This document shows, in pieces, positions 17,264 through 25,401 of a DNA stretch of 35,175 nt. The translations under genes and the position numbers were made by a program. The DNA comes from Pseudomonadota bacterium (GTDB lineage Bacteria; Pseudomonadota; Gammaproteobacteria; Burkholderiales; Burkholderiaceae_C). Location of the stretch: positions 1 through 35,175 of the forward strand of contig JAJYTY010000014.1 in assembly GCA_021792835.1 (NCBI GenBank), given 5' to 3'. Numbering within the stretch: the first letter of the stretch is position 1; every line of letters starts with the position of its first letter. The notes beneath the pieces were generated by a model, which saw nothing but the letters and a program-made list of their open reading frames with translations, searched no databases and had not been told where the DNA came from.

Positions 17264-17910
17264 ACAACCCAGGCTCCCGGCTCGAGGACCCCGGCCTGCG
17301 CACCCGCGAGCGCCTGCCCCGCGGGCGCTCGATCTCATGGTTGCCGAGTTTGCTGCGCAAGGGCGCTGGTCCGCTGCGGCATTCCCATCTGTGCTGGCGC
17401 GAACCGTCGGCGCGGGCTGCGCGCCTGCACCTGATCGTGCTCGACACTTCGGGATCCATGCGACGCAGGGGCCAGCTCGAGTTGGCCAAGGGGCACGCTG
17501 CGATGCTCATCGAACAGGCCGCGTGCACTGGCGACGACGTGGCGGTATTGAGCTTCGGAGGGCAGGGCGTGCACCTTCTGCTCGCCCCGCGCCCCGCACG
17601 GCGCTCCGGCGGCGAGCGGATCCGACCCCTGGGCGGCGGCGGCGGTACGCCGCTGGCACAAGCCCTGGCGCAGGCCCAGGCGCTGCTGCTGCGTGCGGCG
17701 CGTCGCTGCGGCGACGCGGACGGCTCGCGCAGCTGTCTGTGGCTGCTTACCGACGGCCGAACCCTGGAGCAGCCTGCAGCTCCTGCAGCCGCCGGGCGGA
17801 TCGTCGTCGTCGACTTCGACCAGGCCCCCGTGCGCCTCGGCCGCTGCCCGCAACGGGCGGTGCGGTGGGGAGCTGAATATCGCAAGCCCATCCTGCCCCG
17901 CGAATCATGA
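17212..17910 (+). CDS. VWA-domain chelatase component (ChlD-like C-terminal part)
   Basis: The frame encodes 232 residues from the ATG at 17212. It has a complete MIDAS metal site for a von Willebrand A fold: D78-T-S-G-S-M, T146 in GGGTPLA and D181 in LLTDGR. This corresponds to the C-terminal third of Mg-chelatase subunit D, which couples the AAA+ ring to the large subunit. Its ATG overlaps the stop of the AAA+ gene (ATGA), so it could be made separately by re-initiation. The slippery A7 and stem-loop at this junction make a fused D subunit more likely. The ATG lies directly after the slip site, and no good ribosome-binding site is seen apart from the A-rich run AGGAAAAAAA. Confidence 0.88.
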   Translation: MSHHARTRLLGRDGARWHNPGSRLEDPGLRTRERLPRGRSISWLPSLLRKGAGPLRHSHLCWREPSARAARLHLIVLDTSGSMRRRGQLELAKGHAAMLIEQAACTGDDVAVLSFGGQGVHLLLAPRPARRSGGERIRPLGGGGGTPLAQALAQAQALLLRAARRCGDADGSRSCLWLLTDGRTLEQPAAPAAAGRIVVVDFDQAPVRLGRCPQRAVRWGAEYRKPILPRES

Positions 17911-18323
17911 ACCCCACCGAAGCCGAACCGGACCTTTCCCGGGCGCATCCCTCGGACTTGCTGATCTGCATCACCTGCCGCCCCCAGGGCGTGTCGCGCG
18001 AAGTCCCGGCCGCCGGGCAGACCCTGCTCGACCAGGCCGTGGCCTTGTGCTCCGCGGGCGACGCTGCCGTCGTGCGGGTGAGACCGGTGGCCTGCATGAA
18101 TGGCTGCGAGCACGCGTGCACCGCGGCGCTGCAGGCCCCCGGCAAGACCACTTATTTTTTCGGGGGGCTCGAGCCCCATGCCGAGACCGCGGCACAACTG
18201 CTCGACTGCGCGCGCCTGCACGCGTGCCGAGCGGACGGCCTGATGGCCCGCAACGAAAGGCCGGAGCGTTTGCGCGGGACCTTGCTGGCCAAGCTGCCGG
18301 CCTACGACACGGCGCGGGGCTGA
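17907..18323 (+). CDS. DUF1636 family protein, possible iron-sulphur or metal-binding partner
   Basis: The 138-residue soluble protein matches the DUF1636 pattern: an N-terminal CITCRPQG (C21, C24) and a CMNGCEHAC cluster (C63, C67, C71), with a further C48. The layout recalls thioredoxin-fold 2Fe-2S ferredoxins. The family is often found in B12 gene clusters and its function is not established. It overlaps the VWA frame as ATGA and precedes cbiB by five bases, so it is clearly part of the operon. A role in cobalt handling or in electron supply for corrinoid reduction is only a guess from context. Confidence 0.8.
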   Translation: MNPTEAEPDLSRAHPSDLLICITCRPQGVSREVPAAGQTLLDQAVALCSAGDAAVVRVRPVACMNGCEHACTAALQAPGKTTYFFGGLEPHAETAAQLLDCARLHACRADGLMARNERPERLRGTLLAKLPAYDTARG

Positions 18324-18328
18324 GCATC

Positions 18329-19231
18329 ATGCATCGGATGTTTGCCGCCGCCCTGGTGATCGCCTGGACCCTGGACGCATGGTTCGGCGAGGCCCCGAAC
18401 AGCGTCCACCCCGTGGCCTGGCTGGGGCGGGTGCTCGGCCCCATGGGGCGGCGCCTGTGCAGTTGGCAGCCTATGGCGGCCCTGGCGGGCGGCACGCTGG
18501 CCTGGCTGGCGATCGCCGCTGCGCTGGCCGGGACCAGCTACTGGCTGCAGCGCGAACTGGAGGCCTGGCCGTGGTGGCTTGGCGCTCTCGCGATGGGCTG
18601 CCTGCTCAAGCCGTGTTTCGCGTGGCGCATGCTGCGCGACGAGGTCGCCGCGGTGGAGCAGGCCTTGGGCCAGTCCTTGCAGGCCGGGCGCGAACGCGTG
18701 GCGCGATTGGCCAGCCGCGACGTGAGCCGGCTGCAGGCTTGCGAGGTGCGTGAGACGGCCATCGAGACCCTGGCGGAAAACCTCAACGATTCGGTGCTTG
18801 CCCCCTTGCTGTGGTTCTCGCTGGCCGGCTTGCCCGGTGCCGTGGTCTACCGCTTCGCCAACACCGCCGATGCCATGTGGGGCTACCGCGGGCGTTACGA
18901 ATGGGCTGGCAAGTTCGCGGCTCGCGCCGACGACCTGCTTTCGTGGCTGCCGGCGCGCCTGAGCGCCGCGCTGCTGTGCCCTTCGCCGCGCCGCTGGGCG
19001 GAGATGCGGCGGCAGGCCGCGCTCACACCGTCTCCCAATGGTGGCTGGCCGATGGGTGCGATGGCCCTGCGCCTGGGCGTCAGCTTGCGCAAGCCCGGGG
19101 TCTATGCCCTGAACGAGCAGGCCGGATCGCCCGAGCCGCGACACACTGCGCTGGCACTGCGCATCGCCACGCGAGCGGCCTGGCTGGGCATGCTGGCCGC
19201 CTTGCTGACTTGCGCGTGGAGTGGAACATGA
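18329..19231 (+). CDS. cbiB: Adenosylcobinamide-phosphate synthase (CbiB; CobD in Pseudomonas naming)
   Basis: The 300-residue inner-membrane protein attaches aminopropanol phosphate (or aminopropanol) to the f side chain of adenosylcobyric acid. It has four or more hydrophobic segments (for example FAAALVIAWTLDAWFG and TLAWLAIAAALAGT). Family motifs include HPVAWLGR, RDVSRLQACEVRETAIETLAEN and NTADAMWGYRGRYEWAGKFAARADD. The ATG at 18329 starts exactly at the family N-terminus. The stop overlaps the next gene as ATGA, and that gene makes the aminopropanol phosphate it uses. Confidence 0.95.
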   Translation: MHRMFAAALVIAWTLDAWFGEAPNSVHPVAWLGRVLGPMGRRLCSWQPMAALAGGTLAWLAIAAALAGTSYWLQRELEAWPWWLGALAMGCLLKPCFAWRMLRDEVAAVEQALGQSLQAGRERVARLASRDVSRLQACEVRETAIETLAENLNDSVLAPLLWFSLAGLPGAVVYRFANTADAMWGYRGRYEWAGKFAARADDLLSWLPARLSAALLCPSPRRWAEMRRQAALTPSPNGGWPMGAMALRLGVSLRKPGVYALNEQAGSPEPRHTALALRIATRAAWLGMLAALLTCAWSGT

Positions 19232-20259
19232 GCGAGCCGGCCGAACGCGTGCACGGCGGCCCGGACGCGCGGGGTCGCGCGCGCTGGGATTTCTCCACCA
19301 ACGTCAATGCCGCGGGGCCCTGTCCGCAGGCCATGCAGGCCCTGGCCCGGGCCGATGCCACGAGCTACCCCGACCCCGCCTACCACGACCTGCGCGAGCG
19401 TCTGGCGGCCCGGCATGCGGTGAGCCCGCGACGCATCCTGCTGGCGGCCAGCGCCAGCGAATTCATCCAGCGGGTCACCGCCGTCGGCCAGCGCCTTGCA
19501 CCGGGCGCCGTGCAGGTGCCTGCGAGAGCCTACGGAGACTATGCGCTGGCGGCACGAGCCTGCGCGCGCGCGCTGCTGGTCGACCCCGCAGAGCGCGCCA
19601 CCCTGCGTTGGTGCGCCGACCCGAGCAGTCCACTGGGTCAGGACGCGCCGCCGATGGGCGATGCCGCCGAGGTACCGACGGTGCTCGACCTCGCCTACGC
19701 TCCACTGCGCCTTTACGGCTCGTCCGCGTGGGATGGCGAGGCCGGCAGGGCCGTGTTCCGGCTGTACAGCCCGAACAAGGCGCTGGGTCTGCCCGGCATA
19801 CGCGGCGCCTATGCGATCGCTCCCGAGGTTGCGCAGTGGCCGGTGGATGACTGGTGCCGCGCGCTGCGTGCTGCGGAACCCTCGTGGCCGCTGGGTGCGC
19901 ACGCGCTGGCGGTGCTCGAATGCTGGACCGAGCCCTCCACGCAGGCGTGGCTCGACTGCGCGCGAAGCACCTTGCGTGCGTGGGTGGCCGAACTGCGCCA
20001 GGGGCTCGATGCGCTGGGCCTGCAGCCGGCGTCCAGCGTCACTCCGTTCCTGTGCGCCCGCGTCGGGCCGGGGGCCACGCCGCGGGCGTTGCGGGAGCAC
20101 GGCCTGGCGGTACGCGACGCCACCTCCTTCGGCATGCCGGGCTGGATGCGCCTGTCCGCGCAGCCACCGCTGGCCCTGCGCGCCTTGTTCGACACCCTGG
20201 GCCGGTTGCTGCACGCAGCCGCGCCGACCTCTCCCTCGCCAGAAGTTCAAGCTCCATGA
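19228..20259 (+). CDS. cobD: L-threonine-O-3-phosphate decarboxylase, aminotransferase fold
   Basis: The 343-residue class I/II PLP enzyme has the FSTNVNAAGPCP N-terminus typical of the CobD/CobC family and the PLP lysine K184 in SPNKALGLPG. A C-terminal arginine-containing MPGWMRLS closes the active site. It makes (R)-1-aminopropan-2-ol phosphate for CbiB. The length is close to the usual ~330–360. The start overlaps the cbiB stop and its own stop overlaps cobT, both as ATGA. The gene is called cobC in Pseudomonas naming. No threonine kinase (PduX or BluE) is seen nearby to supply its substrate. Confidence 0.92.
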   Translation: MSEPAERVHGGPDARGRARWDFSTNVNAAGPCPQAMQALARADATSYPDPAYHDLRERLAARHAVSPRRILLAASASEFIQRVTAVGQRLAPGAVQVPARAYGDYALAARACARALLVDPAERATLRWCADPSSPLGQDAPPMGDAAEVPTVLDLAYAPLRLYGSSAWDGEAGRAVFRLYSPNKALGLPGIRGAYAIAPEVAQWPVDDWCRALRAAEPSWPLGAHALAVLECWTEPSTQAWLDCARSTLRAWVAELRQGLDALGLQPASSVTPFLCARVGPGATPRALREHGLAVRDATSFGMPGWMRLSAQPPLALRALFDTLGRLLHAAAPTSPSPEVQAP

Positions 20260-21314
20260 TCCCGACCATTCCCGAGTTCGACAACACCGCGTTGCGCGGC
20301 AAGCTGCAGGCGCGCATCGACGGCAAGACCAAGCCAGTGGGCTCGCTGGGACGCCTGGAGGCGCTGGCCGTGCAGCTGGGTTGCATTCTCGACAGCCTGG
20401 ATCCGCAACTCGTGCAGCCGCAACTGGTGGTGTTCGCGGCAGACCACGGCCTGGCCGCGCATGGCGTGTCGGCCTATCCCAGCGACGTCACCTGGCAGAT
20501 GGTGGAAAACTTCCTCGCCGGGGGTGCCGCGGTCAGCGTGCTGGCGCGCCAGCACGGCCTGGCCTTGAGCGTGGTCGACGCCGGCGTGCGTCACGATTTC
20601 GCTCCCCGCGCAGGCCTGCTGCAGCGCAAGATTGCCGCCGGCACCGCCGACGCGCTCGACGGTCCGGCGATGAGCGCGGCGCAATGCGCGGCGTCGATTG
20701 GCGCCGGGCGCGAACTGCTGCGCGAGCTGCCGGGCAATGTCCTGCTTCTGGGCGAGATGGGCATCGGCAATACCTCGGCGGCGTCGCTGCTGCTGGCGCG
20801 GCTCGCGCAACAACCCATCGAAGCGTGCGTCGGGCGAGGAACCGGGCTGGACGATGCCGGGCTGCAGCGCAAGCTCGAAGTCCTGCGGCAGGTGCTCGCG
20901 CGTCATCCGCAGGCGGTCGAGCCGCTGCAGGCCCTGGCGGCGTTCGGCGGATTCGAGATCGCGATGATGACCGGGGCGGTGTTGCAGGCCGCCTTGGAGC
21001 GCAGGGTCATCGTGGTCGACGGTTTCATCACGGCCAGCGCGGTGCTGGTGGCTTCGCGCCTGCAGCCGCACGTGTTGTCGCGCTGCGTGTTCGCGCATCG
21101 TTCCGATGAAACCGGGCATGGACGGATGCTGCAGGCGCTGGGCGCGCAGCCGCTGCTCGATCTGTCGCTGCGTCTGGGCGAGGGCTCGGGGGCTGCCCTG
21201 GCCTGGCCTTTGCTCGAGTCGGCATGCCGTCTGCTGGGCGAAATGGCAAGTTTCGATTCCGCCGGGGTCAGCCAGCGCACCGGTGCCGACGACGAGGGGG
21301 TCGCGACGCGATGA
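20256..21314 (+). CDS. cobT: Nicotinate-nucleotide–dimethylbenzimidazole phosphoribosyltransferase
   Basis: The 352-residue enzyme makes alpha-ribazole phosphate from nicotinate mononucleotide and the lower-ligand base. Family motifs are KPVGSLGRLE near the N-terminus, FAADHGLAAHGVSAYP, GEMGIGNTSAAS, and the catalytic Glu-309 in LGEGSGAAL. It joins the BluB product (5,6-dimethylbenzimidazole) to the nucleotide loop. It is linked by ATGA overlaps to cobD before it and cobS after it. Confidence 0.96.
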   Translation: MIPTIPEFDNTALRGKLQARIDGKTKPVGSLGRLEALAVQLGCILDSLDPQLVQPQLVVFAADHGLAAHGVSAYPSDVTWQMVENFLAGGAAVSVLARQHGLALSVVDAGVRHDFAPRAGLLQRKIAAGTADALDGPAMSAAQCAASIGAGRELLRELPGNVLLLGEMGIGNTSAASLLLARLAQQPIEACVGRGTGLDDAGLQRKLEVLRQVLARHPQAVEPLQALAAFGGFEIAMMTGAVLQAALERRVIVVDGFITASAVLVASRLQPHVLSRCVFAHRSDETGHGRMLQALGAQPLLDLSLRLGEGSGAALAWPLLESACRLLGEMASFDSAGVSQRTGADDEGVATR

Positions 21315-22141
21315 AACGGCAGCTTCGCCTGATCCTGCTCGCACTGCAGTTCCTGACGCGTCTGCCGCTGCCGGCGGACCCCGACTTCGAGCCTTCCCGC
21401 CTGCGCGCGTGCGCCGGCTATTTTCCGTTGGCGGGAGCCGTGATCGGTGCCTGGGCGGGGCTCGTGCTGATGTTCGCGCTGCGCGTGTGGCCGCCGCTAG
21501 TGGCCGCCGCGCTCAGCCTGGCCGCCACCGTCTGGCTGACCGGGGCATTGCACGAGGACGGCCTGGCGGACTCCGCCGACGCCCTGGGTTCGCGCGTGAG
21601 CCGCGAGCGTGCGCTGGAGATCATGAAGGACTCGCGCATCGGCAGCTATGCGGCGGTCGCCGTGGGGCTGGCGCTGGTGTTGCGCGTGGCCTGCATGGCC
21701 GAGCTGGCACGGCCGGCAGGCGCGACCGCCTGGGCGGCGCTGGCGCTGATCGCCTCGCACGCGCAGTCGCGCGCCGCGCCGGTATGGATCATGCGGCGGC
21801 TTCCCTACGCCGCCGATGCGGGCCGCGCCAAGGCCGCGCCCCTGGCGCAAAGGGTGCGCGGTGCCACCGCGTTCGCGGCCTTGGCGTGGGGCTGCGCCCT
21901 GAGCGTGGGAAGCGCGCTCGCGGCGGCCCGACTGGCTGGCTGTTCCTGGGGCGATGCGCTGGGCCTGGCTGGCAGCGGGCTCGCCGCCGTGGCGGCAGCC
22001 ACGCTGCTCGCCGAGCGCTGGCTGCATGCGCGCCTCGGTGGCTTCACCGGCGACACCCTGGGCGCCGTGCAGCAAGTGGCCGAGATGGTGGGGTTGCTGG
22101 TCTGGCTGGCCTGGCTGCCCGCCGGCCCGATTCGATCATGA
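21311..22141 (+). CDS. cobS: Adenosylcobinamide-GDP ribazoletransferase (cobalamin synthase)
   Basis: The 276-residue integral membrane enzyme joins adenosylcobinamide-GDP and alpha-ribazole (phosphate). It shows the family sequence ALQFLTRLPLP at the N-terminus, then the acidic metal-binding HEDGLADSADAL and the EIMKDSRIGSYAA motif, with several hydrophobic helices. The start at 21311 overlaps cobT (ATGA). This is the last condensation step apart from removal of the phosphate by CobC, whose gene follows with another 4-base overlap. Confidence 0.95.
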   Translation: MKRQLRLILLALQFLTRLPLPADPDFEPSRLRACAGYFPLAGAVIGAWAGLVLMFALRVWPPLVAAALSLAATVWLTGALHEDGLADSADALGSRVSRERALEIMKDSRIGSYAAVAVGLALVLRVACMAELARPAGATAWAALALIASHAQSRAAPVWIMRRLPYAADAGRAKAAPLAQRVRGATAFAALAWGCALSVGSALAAARLAGCSWGDALGLAGSGLAAVAAATLLAERWLHARLGGFTGDTLGAVQQVAEMVGLLVWLAWLPAGPIRS

Positions 22142-22734
22142 CCCGCGCGCAAGCCGAGCTCTGGGTCTGGCGCCATCCCCGTGTCGAGGGGGCCGACCAG
22201 CGCTGCATCGGGCGGGCCGACCCCGCCCCGGACCCGCGGCGCGCACGGCGCCTGGCCGATCGCATCCGTCGCACCGCGCGCCGCCACGGGCTGGCGAGGT
22301 ACGTGGTGAGCTCGCCATCGCGGCGCTGCGCCGCGGTCGCGCGCTGGCTCAGGCGCTGGGGCTGGCGCCACGAGCGCTTCGAGGCTCTGCTGGAGATGGA
22401 TTTCGGCGATTGGGAGGGCCGAGCCTGGAGCGACATCGGACGCGAGCCCGTCGAGGCGTGGTGCGCCGACTTCCTGCGTCACCGGCCCGGCGGCGGGGAA
22501 AGCCTGGTGGACATGCTTGCCCGCGTCGGCGCCTGGCAGGCCCCGCCGGGCACGGTCGTGGTCGCGCACGCGGGCTGGATGCTGGCGCGGCGCTGGCTGG
22601 AGCGAGATGGCGGCCTTCCCGAGCACGCCGGGCAGTGGCCGGCGGCGCCCCGACACGGCGAGCTGTGGCTCTTGCCCGCCGCCTGCCTGCCGCTGCCCGC
22701 GCCTGCACAACCGGAGCCCGCACATGGCGCGTAG
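22138..22734 (+). CDS. cobC: Alpha-ribazole-phosphate phosphatase, histidine phosphatase superfamily
   Basis: The 198-residue protein of the phosphoglycerate-mutase fold has the catalytic histidine in WRHPRV, SSPSRRCAAVA with the conserved arginines, the acid/base glutamate in LLEMDFGDWEG and the second histidine in VVAHAGW. The first motif is RHP where RHG is usual, but the catalytic residues are present. It probably removes the 5'-phosphate from adenosylcobalamin phosphate or alpha-ribazole phosphate. The start overlaps cobS (ATGA). The stop lies 11 bases inside cobQ. Confidence 0.85.
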   Translation: MTRAQAELWVWRHPRVEGADQRCIGRADPAPDPRRARRLADRIRRTARRHGLARYVVSSPSRRCAAVARWLRRWGWRHERFEALLEMDFGDWEGRAWSDIGREPVEAWCADFLRHRPGGGESLVDMLARVGAWQAPPGTVVVAHAGWMLARRWLERDGGLPEHAGQWPAAPRHGELWLLPAACLPLPAPAQPEPAHGA

Positions 22735-24214
22735 CCTGATGGTCTGGGGTACCAGCAGTGGCGCCGGCAAGAGCCTGCTGTGCACGGCCATTTGCCGCTG
22801 GGCGTCGCGGCGCGGCATCGACGTGGCCCCGTTCAAGGCGCAGAACATGAGCAACAACGCGCGGGTCGTCCCCGGGCCGCGGGGCGAGCATGGCGAGATC
22901 GGCGCGGCTCAGTACTTCCAGGCGCTGGCCGCGAGCGTGCAGCCGACCGTGGACATGAACCCGGTGCTGCTCAAGCCGGAGCGCGACACCGCAAGCCAGG
23001 TCGTGCTGCAAGGCGGCGTGCGCCATGATCTTTCCCGCCTGGCGTGGCGCGAGCGCAGCAGCATCCTGGCCGTCGCGGCGCGGGAGAGTTTCCTGCGGGT
23101 GCTCGACAGACATGCGGTGGTGGTGATCGAAGGGGCCGGCTCGCCGGCCGAGATCAACCTGGCCGAACACGATTACGTCAACCTGGGTACCGCGCGCTGG
23201 GCGCAAGCGGCGGGCACGCTGCACAGCCTGCTGGTCAGCGACATCGACCGCGGAGGAGCCTTCGCGCACCTGTACGGCACCTGGGCGCTGCTGCCGCCCG
23301 AGTTGCGCGACACCCTGCGTGGTTTCGTGCTCAACAAGTTTCGCGGAGATCCCGGGCTGCTCAGCCCCGGCCCGGAGTCGCTGCGCGAGCGCACGGGGGT
23401 TCCGGTGGTGGCCGTGCTGCCCATGCGCCGCGGCCACGGCCTGCCGGAGGAAGACGCCTTGTTCGACGCCTCGCCCACGCCGGCGCGGGGACCGGTGCGC
23501 CAGCGCGTGGCCGTGGTCGCGTATCCGCGCATGAGCAACGCCGACGAGTTCCAGCCCTTGCGTCACGTGCCTGGCCTGCAGCTGCTGTGGGCGCGTGACG
23601 AGGCCGATCTGGAGCACGCCGACTGGATCGTGCTGCCCGGTTCCAAGCAGGTCAGCGGGGACTTGCGCTGGCTGCGCGAGCGCGGGCTGGATATCTGCAT
23701 CGCTCGACACGCGCGCCAGGGCAGGCGTGTGCTGGGTATCTGCGCGGGCCTGCAGATGCTCGGGGCCGAGTTGCACGATCCCCAAGGCCTGGACGGCGAA
23801 CCCGGATCGAGCGAGGGGCTGGGCCTGCTGCCCCTCCGCACACGCTACGCGGCGCCCAAGCGGGTACTGCGCGTGCGCGCCCGATTCGCCGGGCTGCGGC
23901 CGCCCTGGCAGGCGCTCGACCATGTCGAGGTGACGGGCTACGAGATTCGCAACGGAGTCACCGATCCCCGCGCCACCAGCACGCCCGACGCCGACGTCGA
24001 GGTGGTGCTGCGCGACGACGTCGGCACGGCCATCGGCTGGCAGCGCGGGCCGGTACTGGGGGTGTACGCGCACGGGCTGTTCGAATCCCAGGCAGTGATG
24101 CAAGGCCTGTTCGATTCCCAGGTGCCCACGCTGGATACGGCGTTCGACGCCCTGGCCGACCTGGCCCAGGCTTGCTTCGCGCCCGACACCCTGGAGCGTT
24201 GGTTGCAACCATGA
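22724..24214 (+). CDS. cobQ: Cobyric acid synthase
   Basis: The 496-residue glutamine-dependent enzyme amidates side chains b, d, e and g of adenosylcobyrinate a,c-diamide. The N-terminal dethiobiotin-synthetase-like domain has the P-loop GTSSGAGKS and the CobQ signature FKAQNMSNNA. The C-terminal glutaminase domain has Cys-340 (GICAGLQML) and His-450 (YAHGLFE). The ATG at 22724 gives the exact family N-terminus (MARSLMVWGTSSGAGKS) and overlaps cobC by 11 bases. Length is normal. Confidence 0.96.
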   Translation: MARSLMVWGTSSGAGKSLLCTAICRWASRRGIDVAPFKAQNMSNNARVVPGPRGEHGEIGAAQYFQALAASVQPTVDMNPVLLKPERDTASQVVLQGGVRHDLSRLAWRERSSILAVAARESFLRVLDRHAVVVIEGAGSPAEINLAEHDYVNLGTARWAQAAGTLHSLLVSDIDRGGAFAHLYGTWALLPPELRDTLRGFVLNKFRGDPGLLSPGPESLRERTGVPVVAVLPMRRGHGLPEEDALFDASPTPARGPVRQRVAVVAYPRMSNADEFQPLRHVPGLQLLWARDEADLEHADWIVLPGSKQVSGDLRWLRERGLDICIARHARQGRRVLGICAGLQMLGAELHDPQGLDGEPGSSEGLGLLPLRTRYAAPKRVLRVRARFAGLRPPWQALDHVEVTGYEIRNGVTDPRATSTPDADVEVVLRDDVGTAIGWQRGPVLGVYAHGLFESQAVMQGLFDSQVPTLDTAFDALADLAQACFAPDTLERWLQP

Positions 24215-25401
24215 GACATTCGCCCGCCACGAAGTCGAAGGAACGGCGCCCGGCGCCGAAGGGCTGGTGTCCCGGCGCGCATCGAGCCATGGCCTGTGGC
24301 GACGGCCTGCTGTTGCGTGTGCGCCCGCGCCTGGCGCGTCTGAGCCAGGCGCAAGCCCTGGGCCTGTGCGAGCTGGCGCAGAGCCTGGGATCAGGCTATC
24401 TGGATCTGAGCAATCGCGCGAGCCTGCAGCTGCGAGCCATCCCGCCACGGCATCACGCCCGCGCCGTGGAGACCTTGTGTCAGCTCGGATTGCTCGATGC
24501 CGATCCGCTGCTGGAAGCGCGCCCTCCGGTGCTCGTGCAACCATGCTGGAGCAGCGGCGACGCCAGCGAGCGCATCGCCACCGAACTGATCTCCCGTCTG
24601 GGCGAGTTGCCGGGTCTGTCCGCCAAGTTCGGCTTTGCCGTCGATGCCGGCCCCGCGCCGCTGCTGGCCGGGGCCTCGGCGGACGTGCGCATCGAGCGAG
24701 GTGTGTCGGGGGCGTTGATCGTGCGCGCCGACGGGGCCGAGCGCGGCATGCAGGTCGAGCCGGGGCAGGCCGTCGGCGTCGCGCTGCGGCTGGCGCGGTG
24801 GTTTGCCGACAGCGCGACGACCTCGGGGGCCAGGCGCATGCGTGAGCATTTGCGCAGCCAGGCTTTGCCCGCAGACTTCCCGCTGCAGCAGCCCGCGGCG
24901 CCCGCTGGCGAGGGTCCGCTTCCCGGGACCTGCGCCCTCGGCGCCGTGTACGGCGTCGCCTTCGGACAATTGCACGCTCCGGAGCTGGCCGATCTGCTGC
25001 GGCGCACCCGCGCCGAGGCCTTGCGCGTGACGCCGTTTCGCAGCCTGATCCTGGAGGGCGCCGAGTTCGTCGAGGCGCCGGCGTTCGTCAGCCGTGCGGA
25101 CGATGCGCTGCTTGGGGTGGATGCCTGTCCGGGCGCACCGACGTGCGCGTCGGCCACGGTGCCGACGCGCCCGCTGGCCCGCGAGATCGCCAGCCGCATG
25201 CAGGCGGTCGCGCCCGAGCAGCGCCCGAGTCTGCACGTGTCGGGTTGCGCCAAGGGTTGCGCGCGTGCAAGTGCCGCGGACGTCACGCTGGTGGGACATG
25301 ACGGCGCCTTCGATGTGGTGCTTCGCGGCCGTGCCTGGGATGCGCCGTCGAGCGCCGGGCGTAGCGTCGAGGAGCTGCGCGCCTCGTACTGGAGTTCTTG
25401 A
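24211..25401 (+). CDS. cobG: Precorrin-3B synthase (oxygen-dependent)
   Basis: The 396-residue protein belongs to the sulphite/nitrite reductase-like family. Four cysteines for a 4Fe-4S cluster are at C306, C312, C346 and C350 (CPGAPTC and SGCAKGC). The N-terminal ferredoxin-reductase-like half begins around KGWCPGAHRAM. CobG uses oxygen to make precorrin-3B before ring contraction and marks the aerobic route; the alternative enzyme CobZ is not seen. It is shorter than typical nitrite reductases, as expected for CobG. The start overlaps cobQ (ATGA). Confidence 0.92.
   Translation: MRHSPATKSKERRPAPKGWCPGAHRAMACGDGLLLRVRPRLARLSQAQALGLCELAQSLGSGYLDLSNRASLQLRAIPPRHHARAVETLCQLGLLDADPLLEARPPVLVQPCWSSGDASERIATELISRLGELPGLSAKFGFAVDAGPAPLLAGASADVRIERGVSGALIVRADGAERGMQVEPGQAVGVALRLARWFADSATTSGARRMREHLRSQALPADFPLQQPAAPAGEGPLPGTCALGAVYGVAFGQLHAPELADLLRRTRAEALRVTPFRSLILEGAEFVEAPAFVSRADDALLGVDACPGAPTCASATVPTRPLAREIASRMQAVAPEQRPSLHVSGCAKGCARASAADVTLVGHDGAFDVVLRGRAWDAPSSAGRSVEELRASYWSS

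Noticed and set aside
22349-24544. Very long minus-strand open frame opposite cobC-cobQ-cobG
   Set aside because: It crosses three well-supported plus-strand genes and shows no family motifs; a shadow of GC-rich third positions.
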